Shown here: positions 43,863 through 52,807 of the stretch, piece after piece
Layout of the letters: the number at the start of each line of letters is the position of its first letter
Numbering within the stretch: the stretch's first letter is position 1
Assembly: GCA_003614735.1 (NCBI GenBank)
Contig: KZ992461.1
Span: forward strand, 1 to 52,807
Direction of reading: 5' to 3'
Source: Thamnocephalis sphaerospora
Lineage: Eukaryota > Zoopagomycota > Zoopagomycetes > Zoopagales > Sigmoideomycetaceae
DNA length: 52,807 nt
Program-made: the position numbers and the translations under genes
The notes under the pieces: generated by a model
Told to the model about the DNA's origin: nothing
What the model saw: only the letters and a program-made list of their open reading frames with translations
Database searches by the model: none

Positions 43863-44858
43863 ATGTCGCTTTGGAACGATATCAAGTGCATTGATTTGTT
43901 GGGCAATAACTGGGAGAAAAATGCCACGTACCTGTGGGGCATTCCGCTACACCCTCTGGGTGAGCTGAACACACTAGACTTTATCACGATGGCGCATAGG
44001 AGCATGGAGCAGATGCGCGTACGCAACAGAAGCCTGTCGATGCAGTCTGCAATCAACGTCGTTTTCATCTTTATTTTTGCACGCAGTCTTTCCATCTCCG
44101 TACCTATAGTCTACCAAAACCGCCGCACACTGGCTGGCTGGTGCTGCGTCATTCAAGCCACGGCTGGTGTCGTGTACTGTGTAAGCTGCCTGATGGTGTT
44201 TCTCCCCAATGGCCCACCTTGTCGCGTAGCATTGTGGATTACCGGGACCGGTACAACCATATCAACACTCTGTGTGGGTACCACGCTGCTCCAAAAGGCC
44301 TACCTAGCTCATCAGCGCAACAAGTGGCTGCTTTGTATTGGCATCGTGCTGCTACTTCCGCAGCCTGCTATCGCTTACATAGTATGGACCAGCCCGGGAA
44401 TAATGACCCCGGTAGGCGGATGCCTTTCCTGTTACCCATCGTACTTGCCCTGGATCAAGCTCGCCATGGACCTGCCCATCAATCTGGTGTTCTCTACCGC
44501 GTTTCTCACGGTTGTCTATCGGCAGTATCGCATATATGGCTCAAAGGCGTGGGTGCGTCTGATTCGCAACGGCATCCAGACCATGTGCCTTGTGGTCCTT
44601 TCGAATCTTATATGCATGTTTGGCGTGGCGTTTGAGTTTGCCGGCCTGTTTTCCCAGTTCTTCTTTATCCTAGACTGGGTCGTCACTTCTGTGCTGCTAG
44701 TGCATCACTGCGTCAACATGCGTATGGTAACGGAGCAGTCCTCCAGGGCTAATCCGCGCCAATTCTTACGTGAGCCAGCCTTGGCCGGCAGCACTTATGC
44801 CGAGATACACCTAACACAGCACGAACGTAGAGGTCGCCGGGTGGTATTCAGGAGATAG
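43863..44858 (+). CDS. Seven-helix membrane protein, family member 2
   Basis: Single-exon gene for 331 residues, exactly the length of the neighbouring copy at 46619. It shows the same order as member 1: short N-terminus with W-N-D, WGIPLHPLGELN, then seven hydrophobic segments and a basic tail ending in Arg-Arg. The LLQKAYLAHQRNKWLL loop and SCYPSYLPWIKLAMDLPINL are nearly identical in member 3. The ATG chosen aligns with the start of member 3; the frame is open slightly upstream but without an ATG. The fold is compatible with a GPCR-like receptor, but ligand and coupling are unknown. The gene and member 3 form a tandem pair with the same orientation, 1.76 kb apart, and share a very similar 225-bp tract. 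Confidence 0.82.
   Translation: MSLWNDIKCIDLLGNNWEKNATYLWGIPLHPLGELNTLDFITMAHRSMEQMRVRNRSLSMQSAINVVFIFIFARSLSISVPIVYQNRRTLAGWCCVIQATAGVVYCVSCLMVFLPNGPPCRVALWITGTGTTISTLCVGTTLLQKAYLAHQRNKWLLCIGIVLLLPQPAIAYIVWTSPGIMTPVGGCLSCYPSYLPWIKLAMDLPINLVFSTAFLTVVYRQYRIYGSKAWVRLIRNGIQTMCLVVLSNLICMFGVAFEFAGLFSQFFFILDWVVTSVLLVHHCVNMRMVTEQSSRANPRQFLREPALAGSTYAEIHLTQHERRGRRVVFRR
44405..44629 (+). repeat. High-identity tract shared with 47161-47385
   Basis: By hand count 11 differences in 225 bp (about 95% identity, no gaps) to the equivalent part of 7TM gene 3. The 180 bp before it is only about 72% identical and the 88 bp after it about 78%. This contrast suggests gene conversion. Confidence 0.7.
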
Positions 44859-46618
44859 CTTGGCTCGGCAGCCACTCGGCCGAGAACAGTTTAGAATGTC
44901 TGTTGGTTACTTGATCTCAAGCGCCCTCGGCACATGCAATACAGGTATGCCGCTGTCATTTTATTCGTCAATGGTGGCGTATTACTGCAGCGCTGCAGCG
45001 ATGACCGTGATGTGCGTAAACGAGTGTACCATTACCAAATACATCGCCACTGGATGTGCTATGCCACTCATGCACGGGCGGCGCAGCATAATAATCCTGG
45101 TTGACGGATCTGCCAAAGAAACGCAAAGACTTGCTGCACCCCGCTAGCCGCATTCCGACTCGCCGTCCACCGTGTTTGCCAGCTCTTCCCACAGTCTGTT
45201 CCTTGTGCACGTATTCCCAATTGGTCGGAGATTTTCGCGACCTTTGTCACATCGCCGCACTGCGACGTGCTTCTTCCTAAGCAATGATCACCGCCGCCGA
45301 GCCAAGCACGCATTGAATCCGCTGTTACCATGGCAGTATTGAACAAACAGCGAGCGTCATCGTAACGCTGAGCCTCCTCTTCCTCTCCGCATCTTACTAT
45401 GTGTTCTTTCATATGGCGTCGCTCGGGATAGCTACGGTGCATTGCTTTGCACGCACCAGATGGCTAAACCCGGTTGAGACTACACACATCCAGCGACTGT
45501 CTGGCTTTGCTTCTCCGACTCTGAGCTTGCAACAAATCGATGCCCAAATAATTGTGCTACGACGGCCACAGGTGACTGGCCAACTCCGTTTATGCTGCAC
45601 AACTGTTGTATTTGCCGTGCTACCAATGGCTATATGTGGCTACAGGTCCGACCCCAATAAGGGTAGTTTTGTCCAAACCCTCGAACACTTTTGGGCATGA
45701 CTCCGCAGATATGTACGACAACAGACACGGCGGTAATGCCGACGGAGCCATCGCCGCTGGTCATACTGCCTTCTGCTGAGGCAATCAGATGGCCGCCTGC
45801 TGCGTGTTGAGATGAGCCGCTATGCTGTCGCCGACTTGCGTATAACGTGCAAGTCGCAAAGCAAATGGGCATTGCAGACACGCATGCCTTCCGAGCTTGG
45901 CGTCTTCTACATCAGGGTGAAGTCGCCAGCCAAAGCGGAAGCGAGGGCCGAATATGCCGTAGATGGTACTTTTACTCGGCGTTACTGTCCAAGTTGGCAA
46001 TTCCGGATTCTGTCACCTGTTCGACGAGTTATACCCTCTATGTACGCACTAATCAAATCGTTGTTCATACGCCTGCCCAGCCGCATGCGCGTGGCACAGA
46101 AAGCCGCCATAGCAAGCACATGCCTCGCCCTCCCCACAAAGCTACTGGATTTGTTGGCGTGGGTTATCTAACCCGCGTCTGCCAACGCCCCCGGACACCG
46201 GCGCCCGCTCACAGAGCGACGGTCTCCTGCACTGTTCCCGGTAGCAATGGGCGAATTGTGGTTACGCAAACAAGGCGACTGCCGGCTGTTCCTTGGTGGT
46301 CGTTGGCCCTATTGGTCTTGAGGCCAAGTTTAGGCACATTTTGGTGCCGATAGAATTGTGTTTCCCGCTTCTCAATTGGGTGGCGCTGCTTAATTCGTAA
46401 GCGCCGGAAGCACGCGGAGTATAAGAATGCTGCATTGTTGTGGCGGTAGAACGTCGCTGCTCACACGTTGCTATTCCCTACACTCGCCGTAGCTGCGCTG
46501 TCCAAGCTGTTCTCCTCCACCTCCCCTGCGTACACCGTAACATTCAGGCAACTGCTGCCCTTGTGCGCAGAGCTGCCACCTAGTCCTTACACCTGTGGGC
46601 TTTTGTTGTGCGCAAAAT
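44859..46618. other. Gene-free stretch between tandem 7TM genes
   Basis: About 1.76 kb. Frames of up to 168 codons occur (for example 45847-46353) but are low in hydrophobic order, overlap one another and show no domain. No remnant of a further 7TM copy is visible. A TATA-like box lies at 46420. Confidence 0.4.
46420..46425 (+). promoter_or_regulatory. TATA-like box of 7TM gene 3
   Basis: TATAAG 199 bp before the ATG at 46619, at nearly the same distance as the box of 7TM gene 2. Confidence 0.45.
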
Positions 46619-47614
46619 ATGTCAATCTGGAACGATGTAGAGTGCGAAAATCTGCTGAGTAGCGACTGGAAGAAAGATGCTACATATCAATGGGGCATTC
46701 CCTTGCACCCACTGGGTGAGCTGAACTCGCCGGAATATATCTTGCAAGCACAGGGAAATCTGGAAGAGATGCGTTCACGCCATGGCAATCTGTCGATGCA
46801 GTCGATGTGTAACGTCTTCTTCTTCTTCATTTTCCTGCGTAACCTGTACCTCGCCGCACGCATAACATACCAGCGACGACGTATGCTGGCCAGCTGGTGC
46901 TGCATTCTACAAGCTGCTGCGGGCCTTGCATCCGCTCTAAGCGGCACAACGGACTACCTGCCTCATGGCACGCCCTGTCGCGTGACGCTGTGGGTCAACG
47001 GAGTCGGGGTGGCTGTGTCGGCACTCTGCGTGGGTAGCACTCTGCTTCAAAAGGCCTATCTGGCGCACCAGCGTAACAAATGGCTGCTCGGTATTGGCAT
47101 TATTCTCCTGGTTCCACAGCCTGTCTTTACCTACATGGTATGGACTAGCCCTGGGATAATGACCCCGGCGGGCGGATGCCTTTCCTGTTACCCATCGTAT
47201 CTGCCCTGGATCAAGCTCGCCATGGACCTGCCCATCAATCTGGTGTTCTCTACCGCGTTTCTCACGGTTGTTTATCGGCAATATCGCATGTACGGATCAA
47301 AGGCGTGGGCGCGTCTGGTTCGCAACGGCATCCAGACCATGTGCCTTGTGGTCCTTTCGAATCTTATATGCATGTTTGGCGTGGCATTCAAGGTTGTCGG
47401 CGTATATTCCCAGTTCTTCTTCATCGTCGACTGGGTCATCACCTCTTTGCTGCTAGTCCACCACTGCGTCACCATGTGCACCATGGTGGATGAATCGAGT
47501 GTATCAGATCCGCATAGCTTCTTACATTCATCGCTTCCGGCAGACACTACCTATGCGGAGATCCAGCTGACACGGCAAGGGAATGGCAATAATCGCAGAT
47601 TGTTTAGAAGATAG
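46619..47614 (+). CDS. Seven-helix membrane protein, family member 3
   Basis: Single-exon gene for 331 residues. N-terminus MSIWNDVECENLL, then WGIPLHPLGELNSP, seven hydrophobic segments and a short polar tail ending RRLFRR. Compared with member 2 it differs most in helices 1-3 and in the outer loop before helix 3 (its LSGTTDYLPHGTPC against FLPNGPPC). It is almost identical from the TPAGGCLSC loop to helix 6. Two cysteines in the CLSCYP loop and one in the TPC loop are conserved in all three members and could form an extracellular disulfide, as in many seven-helix receptors; this is inference. The ATG chosen is the one aligned with member 2. Confidence 0.82.
   Translation: MSIWNDVECENLLSSDWKKDATYQWGIPLHPLGELNSPEYILQAQGNLEEMRSRHGNLSMQSMCNVFFFFIFLRNLYLAARITYQRRRMLASWCCILQAAAGLASALSGTTDYLPHGTPCRVTLWVNGVGVAVSALCVGSTLLQKAYLAHQRNKWLLGIGIILLVPQPVFTYMVWTSPGIMTPAGGCLSCYPSYLPWIKLAMDLPINLVFSTAFLTVVYRQYRMYGSKAWARLVRNGIQTMCLVVLSNLICMFGVAFKVVGVYSQFFFIVDWVITSLLLVHHCVTMCTMVDESSVSDPHSFLHSSLPADTTYAEIQLTRQGNGNNRRLFRR
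47161..47385 (+). repeat. High-identity tract shared with 44405-44629
   Basis: The partner of the tract in 7TM gene 2. Gapless, about 95% identical, with flanks of clearly lower identity. Confidence 0.7.
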
Positions 47615-48136
47615 CTCAGCTTGAATTACAGACATTTTACAAGAATTTAATGCAACATTGAAACACTATTCCTTGCTCAAACCCGTCTGCATGCACAGGT
47701 TTCCGCACATTGCTGGTACTCGCACACCCAATTAAACCAATCTTGTTGGTTCTGTGCGCCTTAAGATGCAACTGGCATCCGATAGTGTTTGTGCGTTATT
47801 ACGTTAAAGTCCTCTGGTTTACAGTTGTAGCTTGCACACCCGGCGAAATGCGTGTTGTTTGCGCCATGCTTTGCCATACCGTACTCTTCTTCCAATGCCC
47901 TGCAGCACATGCTCTTGCCCGTTATCAGCAGATCTTCATCGCTGTTCTGCCAAAGCATGCTACTAGCGCCGTGTGCAATGTTTTGGACAGTGACGCTGCT
48001 AACAAAGTAACGATTGCACCAGGTTAGCAAGCAAATCGCCGGCAATTCTCGGTCTAAACTTTGCCGTTTTCACGAGCCCAGTGAATTGTATTAAGTAACG
48101 ATCATCATGCATCGGGAGCACAGAGCAGTAGCAGCA
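47615..48136. other. Convergent 3' intergenic region
   Basis: About 520 bp between 7TM gene 3 and the tyrosinase stop. No gene, repeat or RNA is recognised. Confidence 0.45.
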
Positions 48137-49675
48137 CTAATTACTGCCATACTCGCGAGCCAAAAAGGCTGCGGCGGCGGGAGATATAACATCCTCAAGG
48201 GTCATCTCCACATTATGCGACCTAAACTTGGAGTCGCTTTGACTGCTGCTAAGGAAGCGATTCACGTCGTCGGCTACCTTACCGGGACTCTGTGCTCGGT
48301 CACCATCAATACTGAGGCGCCGGCCATTGCGCGTAGCAATGAGCGGGCTTGGACTAGCATGGAGCATTGCCAGTTTGTCGGAATGCGAGACCAGAGCCGA
48401 CGGTGAAATGTGAGTGCGCAGCTGATTAAGTTTTCGCGTGATTTCCAGCGCAATTGCTTCTGTTCGACGCGCTTCCTCAATGTTTTCGTTATTCATGCGT
48501 AGCCAGGACTCGGGTACTGGTGTAGGCTCACGCAACGCCAGTACTTCTGTACGATCCAGTGCGTCGGTAAGGTGGACATCGTCGATATTACGAATGTTGA
48601 GCATAGTCAGGTTGCCTGGCGCTCCTGGCGTCCGAGTACTGTTGGTCGCGATGTTGATGTGATCATATACGTAGCAGAGATCGCGTATGTCCACTACATT
48701 GCCCACAGTGTAGGCAAATGGCTTCAGCTCATCGGTCAGCCGTGCCTCGGTGCCGTCAGGATTGGTGCCGCTGTATGCCTCGTAGTTTTCTTCACGCTGG
48801 CGCTGCCACTCCCACCAGAGTTTATCGACAAACGCGTGATGCAGCCAAAATACTGGATCGTTGGGGCTGTAAATGGTGACCATGTCACCGCCGACAGCAA
48901 TGTGTACCTTGTCGTGCTGCGGCGCCTCTGCTCGTCGGTTGTACTGCACGTATGACGTGGAATCAACGGACAACGCCGAGACGACCTCGGGCGAGTGGAA
49001 GCTGGTCATAAAGTTGCCACCGTCCCATACGCGCAGCAGACAGTGCGGCGTTGGGTAGTAGGGCCGCCATTTTGCAAACGGGCCGTCGACAACGCAGCCG
49101 TCGCTTTGGCGGCCTACACCGCCAAACCAGTCTGCCTTCCAAATAGGCGACATCTCTGGCGCCTGCGAGTCGTACGTCCAGTCCCAGTAGGGCACTGCAA
49201 TGGTTGGATTGATGGACTGCAGGCGACGCTCAAACTCGCGCACGTACGCACGATGCCATGGCAAAAACGCCGGCCAACCGTGCGCGGTTTTGCGCGCATT
49301 CCAGTGAAGACTCACAATACTTGTGCACACAGCAGCATTCGTGAGCATGCGTGCGCCAGCAAAGCCGATGCTGCTGACCTACCGATCGTATTCGTTAGGC
49401 TGTGGGCCGCTCTGCAACTGGCGAATAGCACTGACAAACATGGTTCGCTCTTCTTTTGACAGCGTGCGAATCTCACGCCGCCTTCGAATGGCCGTGCATG
49501 CTGGCGCCGAAGGCGCATCATCGTTGGCAACAGACCCTGTGGCAGTAGGCGGTAGGCGAGCAGGGGCTGTCGTTGTGCTCGGTGGCCGCACGTCTGCAGC
49601 AGCTGTGTTGACGACGCAAATCCATAGGGCGGCCAGAACAACACTGGCCAGCCGAAATAACCAGGTGGGCGGCAT
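48137..49675 (-). CDS. Secreted tyrosinase-family copper oxidase
   Basis: Predicted 491 residues in two exons, 49675-49383 and 49319-48137, joined in phase 2. A signal peptide (about 1-26) precedes a Pro/Thr-rich linker and the catalytic domain. Copper site A: His103, His111 and His120 in HGWPAFLPWHR (the second and third spaced by eight residues). Copper site B: His233 and His237 in HDKVH, and His259 in DPVFWLHHAFVDKLWWEW. VPYWDWTYD between them is typical. After about residue 300 a polar Ser/Asn-rich region runs to the end with no membrane helix. Tyrosinases oxidise phenols to quinones, for pigment or cross-linking; the substrate here is unknown. The signal peptide suggests an extracellular or wall enzyme. 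The tail may be a removable extension that keeps the enzyme latent, as in other fungal members. Confidence 0.88.
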
Positions 49676-50492
49676 GGCTTTGCACAAAAATGCGGGCGCT
49701 ATAATTGAACAACGTTGTAGGTCTAGGCGGTACTTGTCGCAAATGCACGTTAGCAGAATAAGCGATGCACCCAATACAGTTGGGTGAATAAGCAAGCGGT
49801 GTACTCGAGCAAGTAGCGTGTGGGCGAGCAATTGAAGCCACGTACGCTAGAACGTGCACGCGCAACTTGAGTACTCATCAGCACCCTTTTTCAGGGGATA
49901 AAAAGGTTGACGATCCAGATACACTGGCATGCATATGCTTCCAAGCTGAAATTACCAGTAGTATGCTACGTAAAGTGTTGTGATGAAAACATAGGGACGA
50001 TATGTCTGGTGGAGTCAGCACGGTAACAGGAAACAGTGTAAATTGGCAACATCATGGCACAAGAGTAGGCGAGCAGCAGTTGTCAAAGTCAGCTTGGATG
50101 CTGCGGGTTGCGACCCTGAACGATAAAGGGGCGCCGCTGCTGATGATGATCGGCATGCGCATAAGCAAAAGGATGAGCAAGAGATCACGTCGCAAGGGCG
50201 GCACGTGAGCGCGCATTGGCAGTGTGCATCAGCAGCAAAGCTCGTTTATGTACAGAGGTGCAGCATCGTGCAACGACAATGCTCGCCAAAAGTAGCCGGC
50301 CGCATGCTTGTGTGCTGACAGGCTGCTTGCTATGCTGCTGATATCTCATGGTGTTGAACGGACAAGGAGGGTAAAACAGGGCAAGAAAATGCGCAAAGCA
50401 CAACTAGAGCAAATGCAGGGTACGCTACAAAACAAAATACACCACGGTATAAATGAACGCCGAGAGGTACCTCAGCATTGTGCATGCGCTGC
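49676..50492. other. Gene-free stretch
   Basis: About 815 bp. It should contain the tyrosinase promoter at the left and the 3' end of the next minus-strand gene at the right. No supported frame. Confidence 0.4.
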
Positions 50493-52691
50493 TCAAGTGG
50501 GCATATACGGCTCGCGCAGGTAGATCGGTTTGTGCGGAACAGGGCGCGAATAGCTAAACCAGCTGCTACTGTTGTCCTTTAGGTCGGCGTAAATGTCGAC
50601 GACCGGCTCGAGAGCCACCGCACGCAGACCGACATTGTGCCTGTTGCGCGGCAGTACCAGATAAATCAGCGTACGTCGGCATAAACGATGCGACCCAAAA
50701 GCATGCCAAAGTGTGCTACCTACATGACAGATACAAGCAGCCAAAGCTCCAGCAGCACAACCAACACCATGGCTATGGTGCCGTACGACGAAGTGGCCAG
50801 TTGGATAAACTGCATCAGACCACGGCGCATCATGCGCAGTGGACTGTGTTTGCCATCTAGCGCAAGACTACGGTGTGCTGTGCTAGCCGAGACGGCAGAC
50901 GTGTTGGCCGACGCCACCTCCTTGATGGGAGTAAGCGCGCGCCTCGAGGCCGGCGCCTTGCCAACTGGCTGTCGCGATGAACCGGCCGCACTGCTAGGTG
51001 CAACGGCCGTTGGCTCCTGGCCCGCTACATCAGGTGTACCCGTTTGAGCGCCGTCCTCATCAAAGCAAATGGCAATCGGGGCAACCCATGCAGCCCACAA
51101 TGCACGCCGATTATCCCAAACACGGCGCTGAGCCTCCATCACCGTCGCAGTGGGAAGGTTGTAGCGTGTGCCGGCAAACCAGCCTGGCAGTCGCTGCATC
51201 AGCATCGACATCCGCGACAGGCCCATGGAGGCCCGGCCGGGCGCTGCCCCAGAGCCACCAGCAGCTGCGTTTGCGTAAGTGCCAGCAGCAATGGCACTGC
51301 TGGTAGACGTGTTGGCCTGTCCAGTAAGCGACTCCAGCAGTCGGCGATGCTGGAGTCCCATGGACGTTTCTCCCAGCATCGGGTTGGACGAAGGCTGCGG
51401 CGTCATGCGGAACGCCCGCATGAATGTGTCGTCGCCCTGCAGCGCTGGCTGCAAGACTGTTAGTACATCCGTATTCGCCGCCGTCCACCGCCAACGTACA
51501 TTCTTATTCATCACAGTATGGCGCAGTCCAACTGCCTGCTCCTCTACCAACAGCAGCTTCTTGTCCATATCCTCTTCCAGCCGCTGTCGTTCGTGAAAGC
51601 GCTGGCGCAGAGAGGCCATTTCTTTCTACAGCGCACAACACGGTGCAAATACAGCTCAGCCCAAAATGCTCACGGCATCGTATACGCCGCGCACCACCTA
51701 CACTAGAACGGTTGACTTCGCGCAACATACGCTGCATCTCCGAATAGAAGCGATACTCTTCGCTGCCATCATCAGAAATCAGACTGGCATCCCGATATGC
51801 AATGTCAGCAAACGCCAACAGATATCGTACATCAACCTTTGACTACTACTTACCGCGCCATGTCTTCATCGTTAAGCACAGTTCCCACCAGACTTTCGTT
51901 GCCGACACCAAGATCGGTAAACGACATGTCACCAGGGTGGTTGGAGACACCGTCTATGCCCGATGTATCCGACTATACAAAGAATTCGTGTGTAAGACAA
52001 CTGCACGTTGCATCAGCATACCACGCTGCAATACGTACACGGTCGACAATCGACGTGTCAAAGTCGGGCTGCTCATCCAGCATTCCGCTGATATCTTCAC
52101 CGTCCATGTAAAAGTTGTCCAGCGCATTCAGCGTTCCCGGCTTCAGCTCACTCGTAAGCAACGAGAATGCTCGCTGTTGCAGTTTAATCGCTCCAGTTAG
52201 CTACTGCACCATGCTAGGACAGCGTAGTCACCAAGCCAGCTTACCTTGGTTTTGGGTCGAGGCGTGTCGCCAACGTGAATGGCATCCACCTCAATGTGAG
52301 GTATGGTGCCGCTCTGTAGCGCAAAGCGTCAGTCACCCGCTACTCGTCAAGCTTTGCATTCATGCCACCACCTACACTGCTTACGCCAACCGCAGCCGAG
52401 CCAGCCGTCGGACCAGGCGTCATAGATGGTGTTGGCGGCCAGTTCGTGCGTGCCCTTGAGCAGTAGGTCCATGGTAAGCCAGAACACGCCCAGCACCAGC
52501 AGCAGCAGCAGTAGCTTGGCGCGCTGCAAGCGAGTTAATCGTGGCGGTGCTTTGAGCCAGGTTACGGTGATAGCAGCTCCAGTGCGGGGCACTTGGCCTG
52601 CCGCGTGCTGTACCGCTGCTACTCTGCGCATCTCTGGCGCTTGAGCAGCAGTGCAGGCGGAGGAACATGTGTCGTCGACATTAGGCGGCAT
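50493..52691 (-). CDS. Uncharacterised membrane protein with one N-terminal and one C-terminal helix
   Basis: Multi-exon gene, family not recognised. The first exon encodes a membrane helix (LLLLLLVLGVFWLTMDLLL) after about 65 residues. Downstream pieces in order: IEVDAIHVGDTPRPKTK, SLLTSELKPGTLNALDNFYMDGEDISGMLDEQPDFDTSIVDRVRIAAWY (52161 side), GDMSFTDLGVGNESLVG (about 51930-51850), EEYRFYSEMQRMLREVNRS, a helical stretch from 51619, a Ser/Ala/Gly-rich region, and a second helix (IAMVLVVLLELWLLVSV) near 50725. The end is KPIYLREPYMPT. An ATG at 52787 is an alternative start. The region between the helices would be lumenal or cytosolic depending on orientation. Several intron borders, especially the first, are not fixed, so the span is firmer than the protein. 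No function is proposed. Confidence 0.55.
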
Positions 52692-52807
52692 CAACGAACA
52701 GGCAGGCGGGTGTGTGAGATGTAGACGGCGGCAAAGGTGAGCGTGGCAGTGCAGGATGCAGCAGCTCCGCCGTGTTTGGCTGGCCATCCCAAAGCGTGTC
52801 TATACTG

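Noticed and set aside
45847-46353. A 168-codon plus-strand frame between the tandem 7TM genes
   Set aside because: Overlaps another frame of similar length and has no recognisable feature; probably chance.

Overview
This window is nuclear DNA of an intron-bearing eukaryote, most probably an early-diverging fungus. That is inference; Zoopagomycota would fit, but I cannot place it firmly. The evidence is many short introns (about 40-130 bp, GT-AG with two likely GC-AG), compact divergent and convergent gene pairs, and a mix of fungal-style secreted or membrane genes with conserved eukaryotic genes such as CSE1, NUP85, TTC4/CNS1, twinfilin, DCC1, TBC1D20, PI-PLC, DCAF4 and an SBP2-like protein. 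I see no prokaryotic operons, rRNA, tRNA, CRISPR array or transposon.

Layout. 0-7.4 kb: single-exon genes for a small cysteine-rich secreted protein, a seven-helix membrane protein, a two-helix membrane protein, a CAP-like secreted protein and a small PH-like protein. 7.7-22.6 kb: intron-rich housekeeping block with twinfilin (+), a DCAF4-like WD40 protein (-), TTC4/Cns1 (+), Nup85 (-), an SBP2-type L7Ae protein carrying C-terminal ankyrin repeats (+), a single-pass coiled-coil protein (-) and a Rho-family GTPase with a large insertion (-). 23.7-34.4 kb: two paralogous secreted subtilases in opposite orientation on either side of the divergent TBC1D20/DCC1 pair. 34.8-42.5 kb: CSE1/exportin-2 (+) converging on a delta-type phosphoinositide phospholipase C (-). 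43.9-47.6 kb: two tandem further copies of the seven-helix protein. 48.1-52.7 kb: a secreted tyrosinase (-) and an uncharacterised two-helix membrane protein (-).

How the genes work together. There is no pathway cluster. The conserved genes serve separate processes: actin capping, Hsp90/Hsp70 co-chaperoning, nuclear pore, importin-alpha recycling, sister-chromatid cohesion, ER-Golgi Rab control and lipid signalling. The lineage-specific part is surface or secreted: subtilases, tyrosinase, CAP-like protein, cysteine-rich protein and the seven-helix family. The most distinctive items are the SBP2-L7Ae/ankyrin fusion, the three-copy seven-helix family with a gene-conversion-like tract between the tandem copies, the Rho protein with about 110 extra residues before its G5 motif, and an exactly duplicated four-cysteine module in the first gene. 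Exon borders were placed by eye from frame continuity, splice consensus and remembered family conservation; unresolved borders are stated.
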